DNA of 64,000 nt from Ktedonobacteraceae bacterium (GCA_035653615.1 DASRBN010000013.1:1-64000); one strand, 5' to 3'; counted from the first letter of the stretch, positions 43,998 to 53,538 are shown. Made by a program: numbers and translations. Notes: generated from the letters alone by a model not told the origin.

Positions 43998-45050
43998 CTA
44001 ACTCAGACGCCGTATATCCGCGGCAGCATACCCTGCCACCGCGGCCACTTGCGACCCGCCGCTACTAAATGCCCTTGAGGCAATGCTAAGCTCTATCTGG
44101 TGTATCGTTTGCGAGTTACAGACGCTGCCGGGCCGCTGTTGCGTCACAATACATATAGCGGCAGTCAGATAATTGGCCGAGCCAATGATGTGCTGGGCAA
44201 CTGGCGAACCTGCATCCGACAGATCGTTGGCGATATCCTGCCACTGAAGTCCGGCAAGGTCCTGCGCGGAATAGCCCTGGGGCAAACCTATCTGCACATA
44301 TCTGTTCGCAATGTCGATGAACGGGATGCTTCCCGCGCTAGACGCATCAATGTAGGGCGGAGCATCATAGGTATTTATGAGATTCTGCTCTTCGCTCGTG
44401 GGTGTTTGCAGTGTAGGATAACTGCCGCTACTGTCCGCTACATTCCCTTGCAGTTCTACCGGCACAAAATCGATATACGAGCTGGTGTAGGTGGAATGGT
44501 AGAAAGTAAACGTCGGGGTGCTGGGATAGACATCCGTACTCGACGAGGTAGTCTCATCCAGGTGGCTAAAGGTGCCGAAACGACTGAGAGCGACCACCAT
44601 GGCCCAGCGTTCCGCCGCGCAATATGGACAATATTCCGCGCCCATATAAAGAATTTCCGGCTTAGCGGTCGGCCCGGTCAGAGTTGGCGGAGAATTTTTA
44701 GTCGCCTGTAAGGGGTCTTTCACTCCTCCCGTACCCACCGTATTCGATACATTTGGATCAACCTGGGTAACTGCTTTTAAAACGCTCGAACTAACAGGTG
44801 TGGGTGTAGCCGTAGCGATGGATGATGGTTGGTGCGAGATGACGACAAAAGCCACGACAATAATTGCGATCAGCACCAGCACTCCACCGATCAGAAACCA
44901 GGATGAGCGGTTTGACTGCTGCTGAACCCTTCTCCTGCTACGCGTCTGGGCCGAATTTTTTTGATTGACGTTCTCATGCTGCTGGCGTTGCTGCCTCTGC
45001 TGCTCGCGGCGTTGTGAGGCCGAGGACGCTTTTTGCTTGGGTTTTGCCAT
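43998..45050 (-). CDS. DUF929 thioredoxin-like protein, membrane-anchored
   Basis: A 350-residue protein. A basic Gln/Arg-rich cytoplasmic part (1-50) is followed by a membrane helix ([21 protein letters not shown]) and an exported domain. That domain contains [16 protein letters not shown], a CxxC like thioredoxin, and continues in the DUF929 pattern to the end ([21 protein letters not shown]). It probably handles disulfides outside the cell. VKOR, a natural partner for such oxidoreductases, is encoded 15 kb away. GGAAGATAGAATC precedes the ATG. Confidence 0.88.
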   Translation of the reverse strand: MAKPKQKASSASQRREQQRQQRQQHENVNQKNSAQTRSRRRVQQQSNRSSWFLIGGVLVLIAIIVVAFVVISHQPSSIATATPTPVSSSVLKAVTQVDPNVSNTVGTGGVKDPLQATKNSPPTLTGPTAKPEILYMGAEYCPYCAAERWAMVVALSRFGTFSHLDETTSSSTDVYPSTPTFTFYHSTYTSSYIDFVPVELQGNVADSSGSYPTLQTPTSEEQNLINTYDAPPYIDASSAGSIPFIDIANRYVQIGLPQGYSAQDLAGLQWQDIANDLSDAGSPVAQHIIGSANYLTAAICIVTQQRPGSVCNSQTIHQIELSIASRAFSSGGSQVAAVAGYAAADIRRLS

Positions 45051-45160
45051 GATTCTATCTTCCTGTTCTGCAAACTCAATTTTGCGAGTCCTATTTTATC
45101 ATAGCACGTCTACACCGGGCACCTTTTTCTACGGCTATTTTTCGAGATGCGAAATCTCGC

Positions 45161-45189
45161 TTGACAAGGTAGCCGCAATCGGGTACAAT
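45161..45189 (+). promoter_or_regulatory. Promoter of tRNA-Glu
   Basis: TTGACA (45161-45166), 17 bases, TACAAT (45184-45189). Start near 45196, about 36 bases before the tRNA. Confidence 0.88.
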
Positions 45190-45231
45190 CCAGATGTCGG
45201 TATAAAGCTTATCATACCGTATGGTTCACAA

Positions 45232-45305
45232 GCCTCGTTCGTCTAGTGGCCAAGGACGCCGCCCTTTCAAGGCGGAGATCACGGGTTCGACTCCCGTACG
45301 AGGTA
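45232..45305 (+). tRNA. tRNA-Glu, anticodon TTC
   Basis: A 74-nt cloverleaf. Acceptor GCCTCGT/ACGAGGT, anticodon arm CCGCC-CTTTCAA-GGCGG with TTC at 34-36, T arm ACGGG-TTCGACT-CCCGT. Discriminator A; CCA not encoded. It is a substrate of MnmA, encoded at 25064. Confidence 0.97.
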
Positions 45306-45314
45306 CTATTTTCA

Positions 45315-45362
45315 GGAGAAGCCTGGCACGCCCTCTTATTTTTGGATGTGCCAGGCTTCTCC
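45315..45362. repeat. 15-bp stem-loop after tRNA-Glu
   Basis: GGAGAAGCCTGGCAC (45315-45329) and GTGCCAGGCTTCTCC (45348-45362) pair perfectly. There is no T-run on the 3' side; it may still end the tRNA transcript or protect its 3' end. Confidence 0.6.
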
Positions 45363-45417
45363 ACGTTTAAGGTCATCATGCATTCGGAAGAATGTTCTCA
45401 CCAAAGAGAGGCAGCAT

Positions 45418-46638
45418 ATGATTAGCGTAGAAGAAGCTCTCAAACGTATACTTGCCGAAATTAAGCCGCTCCCAACGACTACGGTACCACTTCCCGCATC
45501 CCTCGGTCTCGTACTGGCTCAGGACGTGATAGCGCAAGAAGATATGCCTCCTTTCGCCAATTCCGCGATGGATGGCTTTGCATTGCTCAGCCAGGATAGC
45601 CGGCAGCAGGGTGGTCAACCTCCACGTTTGCGAGTCACCGGCGGAGTAGCTGCCGGTTACGTAGCGGATCACCCGGTCGAACCCGGAACGGCCATGCGCA
45701 TCATGACCGGCGCGCCAGTACCGCCAGGAGCCGATAGCGTGATACAGGTGGAGCTGACCCGCTCCGGTGGCCCTGATAGTGAATGGGTAGAAATCTTGCA
45801 AGAGGTGGCGCCGGGAAACAATATCCGGCCCGCCGGAGAGGATATGCGGCGCGGTCAGAAAGTGCTGGAACGGGGCATTGAGATTGGCCCCTGGGAAATC
45901 GGCGTGCTTGCCACACTCGGCTGGGCGGCGGTGCCGGTAATCCGGCGACCTCGTGTTGCCATCCTGGGAACAGGCGATGAAGTCATCGACGTGGACGAGC
46001 CTTTGCAGCCGGGCAAAATTCGCAATAGCAACAGCTACCTGCTCGAAGCTGCCGTGCGCAAAGCAGGCGCTGAGGCGCATCGCCTCGGGGTAGCGCGCGA
46101 TACCGTGGAGAGCCTGCGCGAGAAGTTTTCCGAGGCCATAACCAACGATCTCATCATCACGTCTGGGGGTGTATCCGTAGGAGATTTCGACCTGGTGAAG
46201 AACATTATGGCGGAACAGGGAGAGATCAACTTCTGGCGTATTAATATGCGTCCCGGCAAACCGGTCGCATTTGGCCATATTGGGCATATACCCTTATTAG
46301 GGCTACCTGGCAACCCGGTTTCGGCAGCTGTCACCTTTGAATTGTTTGGGCGACCGGTGATTCGCAAGATGCTCGGTCATACGCGCTTGCTCCATCCCCA
46401 GATCGAGGTGGTGGTTGAAGATGGTGTGGGAGAACGTGTGATGCGCCGCCACTATGTGCGCGCTCATGTCGAGAGGCGGAATGGTCATTTCGTAGCGCGT
46501 ACAACCGGCAATCAGGGATCGAATATCACGACTTCGCTGCTGAATGCTAACGCGCTCGTCATCGTGCCGGAAGGCGGCGTCGAACTCCGTCCGGGAGAAA
46601 CAGCGCAAGCTATCATGCTGGATTGGCCGGAAGAATAA
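45418..46638 (+). CDS. moeA: Molybdopterin molybdotransferase MoeA
   Basis: A 406-residue enzyme that inserts molybdate into adenylated molybdopterin. Motifs in order are PPFANSAMDGFAL, IMTGAPVPPGADSVIQ, a GEDMRRG segment, then the MogA-like domain with ILGTGDEV, NSNSYLLEAAV and TSGGVSVGDFDLVK, and LPGNPVSAAVTFELF. The ATG at 45418 begins the family N-terminus (MISVEEAL) with GAGAGG upstream; the frame is open 24 codons further but without similarity. It is convergent with the AAA+ regulator. No other moa or mob gene is in the window. Confidence 0.95.
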   Translation: MISVEEALKRILAEIKPLPTTTVPLPASLGLVLAQDVIAQEDMPPFANSAMDGFALLSQDSRQQGGQPPRLRVTGGVAAGYVADHPVEPGTAMRIMTGAPVPPGADSVIQVELTRSGGPDSEWVEILQEVAPGNNIRPAGEDMRRGQKVLERGIEIGPWEIGVLATLGWAAVPVIRRPRVAILGTGDEVIDVDEPLQPGKIRNSNSYLLEAAVRKAGAEAHRLGVARDTVESLREKFSEAITNDLIITSGGVSVGDFDLVKNIMAEQGEINFWRINMRPGKPVAFGHIGHIPLLGLPGNPVSAAVTFELFGRPVIRKMLGHTRLLHPQIEVVVEDGVGERVMRRHYVRAHVERRNGHFVARTTGNQGSNITTSLLNANALVIVPEGGVELRPGETAQAIMLDWPEE

Positions 46639-46641
46639 TCA

Positions 46642-47673
46642 CTATCGTGCCAGGCGATAGCGCAATTTATCACGCGAGATGCCAAGCAGAGCTGCGGCCT
46701 GTACCTGGTTGCCATTGCAGCGCTCCAGCGCCTCGTGCACCAGCTTTTGCTCGATCTTGCCCAGGAAGGCCGGCAAATTCATACCTTCAGGTGGAAGATG
46801 AATAGCCTGCTCGACCTCTGAAAGAAGCTGAGTGCCGGAACTCTCGACCCTGCGAATCTGCTCGGGCAGGTCCTGCGGGCGAATTACATTGTCTGTGCAT
46901 AAGATCTGGCCGCGCTGAATAACGCTGCGCAACTCGCGCACATTGCCAGGCCAGCGATAGCGCAACAGGAGTTCCAGCGCTTCCGGGCTAATTCGCAGTG
47001 GCTCCATACCTTCGAGAGAGTACAACCGCAAGAAGTGCGCGACAAGCGGTTCGATATCTTCCGGGCGTTCTCGTAAAGGGGGCAATTGCAGCGTAATCAC
47101 CTGGAGCCGGTAGTACAGGTCTTCACGAAAAACGCGATGGGCTACGGCGGACAGCAGATCGACATTCGTTGCGGAAATGATGCGAACATTGACGTGAATC
47201 TCTCGCGTGCTGCCGACGTGCCGGAAACTGCGCGTTTCCAGAAAACGCAGGAGCTTGGCCTGCAAGTTGAGTGGCATCGAGCCTATCTCATCAAGAAAGA
47301 GTGTGCCACCATCGGCGCGCAGCAGGTGCCCTTCGCGAGAAACCTTCGCGTCAGTGAAAGCTCCCGCCTCGACGCCAAAGAGTTCTGTTTCGAGCAATGT
47401 ATCGGGGATGGCAGCACAATTGATATCTACAAATTGATAGATAGCGCGGCGGCTCAAAGCATGGATAGCATGCGCAATAACGTCTTTGCCGGTGCCGCTT
47501 TCGCCTTGTAGCAGTACAGTGGTATCCGGGTAGGCCGCCACCTGCCGTACCTGCATGGCGATTTCATTCATAGCCTTACTTTTGCCAATGACCATACCCA
47601 CGCGGGCAATTGGGTCCTCTTCCACCTGGCTCTCAACAGGCATATGATACGATGACACACTTCGACCTTTCAC
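46642..47673 (-). CDS. AAA+ enhancer-binding-type regulator (NtrC-like) with GAFTDA loop
   Basis: Up to 343 residues. The N-terminal 25 residues hold no sensor domain. The AAA+ domain has Walker A GESGTGKD (57-64), a loop GAFTDA (104-109) where sigma-54 activators have GAFTGA, Walker B GGTLFLDE (122-129), and RWPGNVREL. A Fis-type helix-turn-helix ends the protein (NQVQAAALLGISRDKLRYRL). The start is probably GTG 47658 (AAAGG seven bases upstream) or GTG 47673. Regulation may be by abundance rather than by a receiver domain. It follows DUF4388 on the same strand. Confidence 0.88.
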   Translation of the reverse strand: MKGRSVSSYHMPVESQVEEDPIARVGMVIGKSKAMNEIAMQVRQVAAYPDTTVLLQGESGTGKDVIAHAIHALSRRAIYQFVDINCAAIPDTLLETELFGVEAGAFTDAKVSREGHLLRADGGTLFLDEIGSMPLNLQAKLLRFLETRSFRHVGSTREIHVNVRIISATNVDLLSAVAHRVFREDLYYRLQVITLQLPPLRERPEDIEPLVAHFLRLYSLEGMEPLRISPEALELLLRYRWPGNVRELRSVIQRGQILCTDNVIRPQDLPEQIRRVESSGTQLLSEVEQAIHLPPEGMNLPAFLGKIEQKLVHEALERCNGNQVQAAALLGISRDKLRYRLAR

Positions 47674-47753
47674 ATTCCACCAGCATCAGGATAGGGGCGT
47701 ACCCAGGTGGTCGCCCTTGCGACTTCAACTTCGCTCTTATGCTTCGACCGGAA

Positions 47754-49058
47754 TCAACGCGCATTGCCCGCTTGTGCATAGACCCGTTGATTCAACGGCA
47801 ACGGGCCACTTGCCTGTAATGGCTGAGAGGGCGAAGAAGCAACCACCCAACCATTGCCAATATGGAAAGTCGCACCATTACCGCCATTCCCCCATTGCGA
47901 CCGCGTCTCGATGGGAGCGGCTGGTGGAAGTTGACCGGCGTTCTCTGTCGCCGGCAGAATTGCTGCTGCCCACGGCGACGGCAAAGCAGCCGCATAACCG
48001 GGCGCAACGTACCCATTACTCAGCCCGGCATTGATAAAGTCCCTTGAGACAGGAGAGAGTTCGTTCAATGGCCCTGATGTAGGCATAGCGAGCGTTACAA
48101 GCCCAAGGGCCAGCAATTCGGCAGCTATCTGACAAACCTGATCGCGTGTCATGCTGAATGTCATACAGATTGTTTGCAGGGACGTCTGGCCATCCGCGCG
48201 CGTGAAAATTCGCCATTGATCTGGAGTAAGTACGACCTGGGGATTGCGTTCTCGCTGGCCCGAAAGGTCGGTTGGCACGAGTACCATCTGAGCTTGCATG
48301 AATGCAGTATTGAAACGCCCTTGCGGAGTGGGGGCATTCACGCGTTGAGGCGGTGTAAGCGAGCCTTTAGACGGGGTCAATCCCTCGGTATTCCTATCGC
48401 GTTCCGAGACGGGAACATCCAGCCAGGAAGAAGCCGACGGCACCATCGAAGTGATATCCAATCCGCTAAAAAACTGCGATGCTTCAAAGATCGTGGGAGC
48501 CGATGCAACATGCGTTGAAGTTGGAGCTACACCAACCGCCTGTCCTGATGTAGAAATAGTCCCGGCACCCGCAGGCTGCGCAACGGGGGCGGGCAAAGAT
48601 GCAGGTAGAAGCGAACTAACCGGAAGCGAGATCAAGAGACGTTCAGGAGCGGGCTGCACTTCGTCCTCAAAATAAATTTCGCCCGTCGACCATGTAAGAA
48701 GTATACGTATTACCTTAGCCGCCTCGTTTGCCGCCCAGGTACGGAGAATTTCGTGATTTACATGTCCAAGATCAATTAAGGTTAGCGCTATACGAGTTTC
48801 ACTCGGGTGGGACAGTTCGATGGCACTCATCACCTCCTGGAACGCTTCCTGCGAAATAATGTTGTCTTGTAGCAGGCGTTCCCCCAGGGTCACATTTGCC
48901 TGAACGGGGCCAATGCACATCAACTGCCCGCGCCGGAAATAGAGTTCAACCTTTTGTTGTCCCTGTTGAACTTTCAGGAGTCCTGTCTTACCATAAGACT
49001 CAACTCTCCTCAAAACTTCCGGCAGGTTTACCTTTTCTAACGAACCTATAGGAGGCAC
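47754..49058 (-). CDS. DUF4388 (PATAN-like) domain protein
   Basis: A 434-residue protein. Residues 1-130 are a DUF4388 domain: IGSLEKVNLPEVLRRV, TGLLKVQQGQQKVELYF and RRGQLMCIGP. The middle is Ser/Pro/Ala-rich linker; residues about 270-340 contain DQWRIFTRADGQTSLQTICM, a winged-helix-like segment, and a disordered tail follows. DUF4388 proteins are often encoded near Roadblock/MglA GTPase modules and signalling genes, and one such module lies 4 kb away. The start is GTG at 49058 with a weak site. It lies 80 bases upstream of the AAA+ regulator on the same strand. Confidence 0.82.
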   Translation of the reverse strand: MPPIGSLEKVNLPEVLRRVESYGKTGLLKVQQGQQKVELYFRRGQLMCIGPVQANVTLGERLLQDNIISQEAFQEVMSAIELSHPSETRIALTLIDLGHVNHEILRTWAANEAAKVIRILLTWSTGEIYFEDEVQPAPERLLISLPVSSLLPASLPAPVAQPAGAGTISTSGQAVGVAPTSTHVASAPTIFEASQFFSGLDITSMVPSASSWLDVPVSERDRNTEGLTPSKGSLTPPQRVNAPTPQGRFNTAFMQAQMVLVPTDLSGQRERNPQVVLTPDQWRIFTRADGQTSLQTICMTFSMTRDQVCQIAAELLALGLVTLAMPTSGPLNELSPVSRDFINAGLSNGYVAPGYAAALPSPWAAAILPATENAGQLPPAAPIETRSQWGNGGNGATFHIGNGWVVASSPSQPLQASGPLPLNQRVYAQAGNAR

Positions 49059-49386
49059 AATAAATCACCGTCCGTCTAAAAAACTACTTTTGCGCTGTTG
49101 TGTTGCCTGCTCTTCCCTTATCCCTTGCAGGTCGCTCAGCACAAAAAGTGACTACGAAACGCTGCGTTGTGTCGTTACTTAATTCATCCAATCACAGGCG
49201 CGACGATAACCGGGGGCGCGCCCAGATGGGATGAAAGGAGTACGACCATCCCTTCAGGTGTTAAATTATTCGCGAGTTGACGGCAGTGTCAACATCACAT
49301 TGCATATGGAGCCACTTCCCCTCAAGCTCCTTGAAGATGCACCGGATGTTTGGTTTTCTCCGACAGCGAGGCCTCATTGCCTCGGG
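49059..49386. other. Gap between DUF4388 and tRNA-Ser
   Basis: No gene identified. GGGATG/CATCCC around 49227-49253 can form a small hairpin containing AAAGGAG, but no convincing ORF uses it. Confidence 0.4.
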
Positions 49387-49470
49387 CGGAGGGAGAGGGA
49401 TTCGAACCCCCGGGGCGGTTAACCCAGCTGTTTTCAAGACAGCCGCAATAGTCCACTCTGCCATCCCTCC
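49387..49470 (-). tRNA. tRNA-Ser, anticodon TGA
   Basis: An 84-nt class II tRNA on the minus strand. Acceptor GGAGGGA/TCCCTCC, anticodon arm GCTGT-CTTGAAA-ACAGC with TGA, a long variable arm (GGGTTAACCGCCC) and T loop TTCGAAT. Discriminator G, as expected for serine; CCA not encoded. Confidence 0.97.
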
Positions 49471-49748
49471 GACGACAGTGTAACATAGAACCGCACAATT
49501 TGAAAAGGGGTAGGCAAAAATACCCGATCAATTACGTTCATTTTACCCATATATGTGTTGTAGCCCTGCTTTTCAAGCCTTCCTATTCTCCCCGGATATG
49601 GATAAATCTCACACCGGTCAACGTAGGACTTTTGGACTTCTCACAAGTAGCTTCAACCCTTACAAATATTTGCATATCGAGTGAGGATAATGTACACTAT
49701 CAGAGAGTTAGCCATCATGAAAGGTGCCAGCAACCCAGGCAGTAGCTT

Positions 49749-50222
49749 ATGATTACCGTTGTCAAACAGAATCCGCGAGGCGAAGCAAAAATTCAGTATT
49801 CGGGCGAAGTTATCGAGCATCTCCATGATGGGGTGGTGATTCAAGCATACTGGAAGCAGCCTGTGAAAGACCTGGGATATACTCAATTCGAACCAGGCGA
49901 TAGCTTTGTTGAATACTATTATACTGATAGATGGTTTAATATTTTCGATATCGCCAGAGCCGGCGGCAGGCGAAAAGGGTGGTACTGCAATATCGCCGAA
50001 CCCGCATCAATCTCTGGTGAATATATCAAACAAATCGATCTCTTGCTTGACGTCTGGGTTGATCCAGGCGGAAAGACACTAATCCTGGATGAAAATGAGT
50101 TCGAATCTGACACAACGCTCAGCGACGAGCAACGCAAGGGAGCACGTCAAGGATTGCAGCAGCTTTTAGAACTGATCTCAGCGCGAAAAGGGCCATTTTC
50201 AGCACTATCGTTACAATCATAA
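49749..50222 (+). CDS. DUF402 domain protein
   Basis: A 157-residue protein of the DUF402 (FAU-1/ntdP-like) family. The core YYYTDRWFNIFDIARA, RKGWYCNIAEPASI and DLLLDVWVDPGG with ILDENEFE is complete; the acidic residues there bind metal in characterised members, which hydrolyse nucleoside di- and triphosphates or act on RNA. The ATG follows a site-poor region (CAGGCAGTAGCTT). It leads a plus-strand row with the HEAT-like and HAD genes. Confidence 0.88.
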   Translation: MITVVKQNPRGEAKIQYSGEVIEHLHDGVVIQAYWKQPVKDLGYTQFEPGDSFVEYYYTDRWFNIFDIARAGGRRKGWYCNIAEPASISGEYIKQIDLLLDVWVDPGGKTLILDENEFESDTTLSDEQRKGARQGLQQLLELISARKGPFSALSLQS

Positions 50223-50256
50223 GGGCTACCGGAAACCCCTGGAAGGACAAATCTTG

Positions 50257-50706
50257 ATGGAAAAATGGGACAGCAGGCTGTTCCGGCAAGAAGCTGAAGC
50301 CAATGCACACCAGCATCGCCGGAACGTTGTGGAGCTTGAGGTCTTGGAGTCTCGCAGGCAGATGCACCTGAAGGTAAACGAGCTTATCCAGCTTGCCACC
50401 AATTCAACGCTTAACACCGCCGAAATACGGCAACAGTTGCTCCTGGGAGCAGCGACGTTCGGAAATCATTTTGCCCCGCAGCTTGTGCGCTCGCTACAGC
50501 GCGACGACCCGCATGAGCGCCAATCCGTCGTCTGGCTACTGACGTTATTGAACGACGCCAGAACAGTAACACCACTGCGGCACATGTCCCATAATAGACG
50601 GCTACCGCGTCCTATACGTCTCTCGGCAGCATTAGCGCTGGCAGGTATGGGCGCGACAGAGGAATCAAAACAAGGCAGGCGCGAACGCTTGTATGCGATT
50701 AGCTGA
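50257..50706 (+). CDS. Small HEAT-like helical protein
   Basis: About 149 residues from ATG 50257 (AAGGAC eight bases upstream; a TTG just before is also in frame). The N-terminal third is a charged helix; the rest has helix pairs, RSLQRDDPHERQSVVWLLTL and RPIRLSAALALAGMGA, like HEAT repeats. No enzyme motifs. It lies between DUF402 and the HAD gene, 34 and 14 bases from each, and probably belongs to one operon. Function unknown. Confidence 0.72.
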   Translation: MEKWDSRLFRQEAEANAHQHRRNVVELEVLESRRQMHLKVNELIQLATNSTLNTAEIRQQLLLGAATFGNHFAPQLVRSLQRDDPHERQSVVWLLTLLNDARTVTPLRHMSHNRRLPRPIRLSAALALAGMGATEESKQGRRERLYAIS

Positions 50707-50720
50707 CGAATGAGATAGAT

Positions 50721-51182
50721 ATGATACGCATAGATATTCCTCAACGAGGCTCCTATGAGCTTCATCACGCAGTTTTTGACATCAACGGCACCCTCGCTGT
50801 CGATGGAGTGCCGCTTGTAGAGGTCGCGGATCGCCTGGAAACGTTAAGCGCGCACCTCTCGATCCATTTGCTGACGGCAGGCTCTCATGGCAATCTGCAA
50901 GAGATCGAAGATGTCCTTGGCTACCCGCTTCAGAAAATCAATACGGGCGAGGATAAGGTAGATTATGTGAAAAAGCTAGGCCCTGAGAGTGTTGTGGCTA
51001 TAGGAAACGGCGCGAATGACGCGGGTATGCTCAAAATCGCCGCCATCGGCATAGCGGTGCTCGCGGGAGAAGGAGTAGCCAGCAGCGCGCTCCAGGCCGC
51101 CGATGTGCTGGTTAGCAGTCCCATCCATGCCATCGAACTATTGTTGCTCCCAAAACGTCTGATCGCGACCCTGCGCAACTAA
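50721..51182 (+). CDS. HAD-superfamily protein, soluble P-type-ATPase-like (COG4087)
   Basis: A 153-residue protein. Motif I is FDINGTLAVDG, where the second acidic residue of DxD is Asn, as in the COG4087 group; IHLLTAG is motif II, and IGNGANDAGMLKIA motif IV, as in the P-domain of P-type ATPases. It therefore looks like a free P-domain, with phosphatase activity possible but unproven. It is followed by the EamA transporter after 15 bases. Confidence 0.85.
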   Translation: MIRIDIPQRGSYELHHAVFDINGTLAVDGVPLVEVADRLETLSAHLSIHLLTAGSHGNLQEIEDVLGYPLQKINTGEDKVDYVKKLGPESVVAIGNGANDAGMLKIAAIGIAVLAGEGVASSALQAADVLVSSPIHAIELLLLPKRLIATLRN

Positions 51183-51197
51183 GACAGCGTATGTAAG

Positions 51198-52118
51198 ATG
51201 GAAGAACTCGAGGAAGCTCCAGCATCAACAGTCCAGATTCCGGTAAAACAATCAAAGCTGGGCTTGCTTTATGTGTGTATCGCCGTCGTCTTTTTCTCAA
51301 CCAGCCCGATTTTTGTACGCTGGTCACAACCGTTCAGTTCCGTTGAAGTCGCTTTCTGGCGTTTAGCGATTGCCACGCTGCTGGTTGCGGTCATGGGTCT
51401 CATCACGCGACAGCGCCTGTTATTGAAAAGGCAGGAACTGCCGCGTTTTCTCTTCTATGGCCTTGTAACGGCCCTGCACTTTATTTTCTACATCGCTTCG
51501 CTCAGTTTTACCACAATTGCTCATTCACTTGCCCTCGCCTACACATCGCCGGTCTTCGCAACGCTCTTCTCAGCATTCATCCTGCGCGAACCGTTGCCGC
51601 GCCGGAAATATGTGGGAATCGGTGTGGCGATAGTGGGGATCGCTATTATGGCCGGTTTCCAGCCGCACTACACGGCCTGCTCGCTATCCGGCAGCGGCCA
51701 ATGCATGATCCTTGGCGATGGAATGGCCTTGCTTTCGGGCTTCTGCTTCGCCGTGTATTCGGTGGCCGGGCGAGGAGAGCGCGACCGCCACCCACTATTC
51801 CGCTACACGACCAACGTCTACGGACTGGCAGCCCTCTGGCTGCTACCCGTCACGCTCTATCTCGCCTTCCAGCATGCATATCCCTTGAGAGCGGTAGGAG
51901 CAGTAATAGCGCTGGGCGTTCTTCCACTCGGCTTCGGGCATACCCTCTACAATGCTGCCGTGCGCAACGTTCACGCGACCTATGCCAACCTGATCGCCAC
52001 GCAAGAGGTAACCGGCGGCATCATACTCGGTATCTGGTTGCTTGGAGAAATACCCTCGATTACGACGATCATTGGGGTGGTGGTGACGCTGGTGGGGATT
52101 GCGGGTGTATTGGTGTGA
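51198..52118 (+). CDS. EamA/DMT-superfamily transporter
   Basis: A 306-residue membrane protein with ten predicted helices in two EamA repeats. Typical segments are FFSTSPIFVRWS, VEVAFWRLAIATLLV, HSLALAYTSPVFATLFSAF (first repeat end) and TYANLIATQEVTGGIILGIW (second). Members export amino acids, nucleotide sugars or other metabolites. The first 20 residues are cytoplasmic and acidic. Its last 50 bases overlap the 3' end of the convergent DUF429 gene. Confidence 0.9.
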   Translation: MEELEEAPASTVQIPVKQSKLGLLYVCIAVVFFSTSPIFVRWSQPFSSVEVAFWRLAIATLLVAVMGLITRQRLLLKRQELPRFLFYGLVTALHFIFYIASLSFTTIAHSLALAYTSPVFATLFSAFILREPLPRRKYVGIGVAIVGIAIMAGFQPHYTACSLSGSGQCMILGDGMALLSGFCFAVYSVAGRGERDRHPLFRYTTNVYGLAALWLLPVTLYLAFQHAYPLRAVGAVIALGVLPLGFGHTLYNAAVRNVHATYANLIATQEVTGGIILGIWLLGEIPSITTIIGVVVTLVGIAGVLV

Positions 52119-52935
52119 TAGCAGGATCAACAATCCACCCCTCCATCACATCACAATCCGCTGGTATCCCATACTCTCCATCTCTTTGTAGAAAAGCCCA
52201 CCCGGCCTGCACCGCGCACAACACTGCATCCAATCTATCACCCGTCGCATCCCTTATAAGCATTTCGGCCATCGCGCCAGGTAGCCCAATTCGCAAGCCA
52301 TAACTTTTCAGTATCTTATCCGAATGTAAACCATCAACAATTTCTTTGCGCGCCATCTCCCTGTCCGGTGTCTGCTTCTCGCGTTCATCGCTCTTATAAC
52401 TGCGCTTCCCGATCAACCTGCGCGCAACCAGGGCCGGGTAGCCTTCAAAGACTATCCGGTTGTCATGAGTGGGGCGACAAGGCAAAATACTTACTTCTGA
52501 TCTCAGCAGGCGTGTGGCACCTTCAAAAAACATTTTGCCCACGGGCACGCGGTACATCATCATGGGACTGCGAGCGTTCGCCAGGATATCGGCGACCCTC
52601 AAATGCTGCTTATCGCCCGCCGGCCTACCCTCCTGGTAACGCGTCAAGATTGCTTCAAACTGCTTTTTGTCCATCAACGCAATGATTTGCATGTAATCTG
52701 CCCAATTTTGCGGCCATCCGAGGTTTTTAATCAGTTTGCGCGGTTGTCCAAAGGGGAAGTCGAGCGCCGCCAGCCAGGGACCATCCGAACGAAGAAAGTT
52801 TTCAAAGTCTTCAAAGCTGGTGAGGCTCTGGAAATCCTGTACTTGTAGAAGGCCGTCTTGAAGATCGCAGGCAGCGCAGGTGATAGGTTTCCTGCGCGAG
52901 GGAACACTGGTGAAATCAAGCCCGTAGATTCTCAT
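52069..52935 (-). CDS. DUF429 domain protein
   Basis: A 288-residue protein from ATG 52935. It opens MRIYGLDFTSVPSRRKPITC, with an Asp in an RNase H-like first strand, and has AALDFPFGQP and the FEGYPALVARRLIG segment of DUF429, then GDRLDAVLCAVQAGWA, a late acidic motif. The fold is RNase H-like, so a nuclease role is conceivable; none is proven. It is the last gene of the Roadblock-Roadblock-MglA operon (14-base gap) and overlaps the convergent EamA gene by 50 bases. Confidence 0.83.
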   Translation of the reverse strand: MRIYGLDFTSVPSRRKPITCAACDLQDGLLQVQDFQSLTSFEDFENFLRSDGPWLAALDFPFGQPRKLIKNLGWPQNWADYMQIIALMDKKQFEAILTRYQEGRPAGDKQHLRVADILANARSPMMMYRVPVGKMFFEGATRLLRSEVSILPCRPTHDNRIVFEGYPALVARRLIGKRSYKSDEREKQTPDREMARKEIVDGLHSDKILKSYGLRIGLPGAMAEMLIRDATGDRLDAVLCAVQAGWAFLQRDGEYGIPADCDVMEGWIVDPAITPIHPQSPPASPPPQ

Positions 52936-52949
52936 CAATTGCAGCAGCT

Positions 52950-53525
52950 TTACAATTGTGCCATCACGCCCTTACTGATGGCACGCAGCGTGGCAAATAC
53001 TCCCGTTCCGGCGGATGCGACGGCTTCAAAGCTGGGAACACGCCGCCGGTTCAGGTAGCGTTCGAGAACAGGGACAGGCAAAGCAGAGGGCATATCGCGT
53101 TTATTCCACTGCATGACAAAAGGGAATTGACTCAGGTCTTTGCCAAGCCGCCGCAAATTCATCTCCAGCTCGCGAATGCTCTGTACGTTTTCCTCGAACT
53201 TCTCGGCCTGCGAATCCACAACGAAGACGATGCCATCCGCCCCATTCAGAACGGCCAGGCGCGTGCGTTCGTAAAGAATCTGGCCTGGAACAGTATACAG
53301 GTGAAAACGCGTGCGGAATCCATGCACGGTTCCCAGGTCGAGCGGCAGAAAGTCGAAGAAGAGCGTTCGTTCCGTCTCAGTAGCAATGGAAAGCATTTCG
53401 CCACGAGCATTGGGATTAATGCTTCTATATACATACTGCAAGTTCGTCGTCTTTCCGCAATAGCCAATACCGTAGTAGACGATCTTGCAGTGGATCTCAT
53501 GAGACGCGATATTGATGAGCGCCAT
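52950..53525 (-). CDS. MglA-like Ras/ARF-type small GTPase
   Basis: A 191-residue GTPase. The P-loop is GIGYCGKTTN (19-28), PM3 is YTVPGQ, where the usual WDTPGQ Asp is Val as in the MglA family, and MQWNKRDMP supplies NKxD. ETERTLFFDFLP is the MglA-specific switch I region. It should switch between GDP and GTP and recruit effectors in polarity or motility control. The ATG at 53525 begins the fold; the longer open frame upstream overlaps the Roadblock gene. The two Roadblock proteins upstream are candidate regulators. Confidence 0.92.
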   Translation of the reverse strand: MALINIASHEIHCKIVYYGIGYCGKTTNLQYVYRSINPNARGEMLSIATETERTLFFDFLPLDLGTVHGFRTRFHLYTVPGQILYERTRLAVLNGADGIVFVVDSQAEKFEENVQSIRELEMNLRRLGKDLSQFPFVMQWNKRDMPSALPVPVLERYLNRRRVPSFEAVASAGTGVFATLRAISKGVMAQL

Positions 53526-53538
53526 ATACCTGATACCC

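Noticed and set aside
45315-45362. A rho-independent terminator after tRNA-Glu
   Set aside because: The stem is perfect, but no T-run follows on either strand, so I list it only as a stem-loop.
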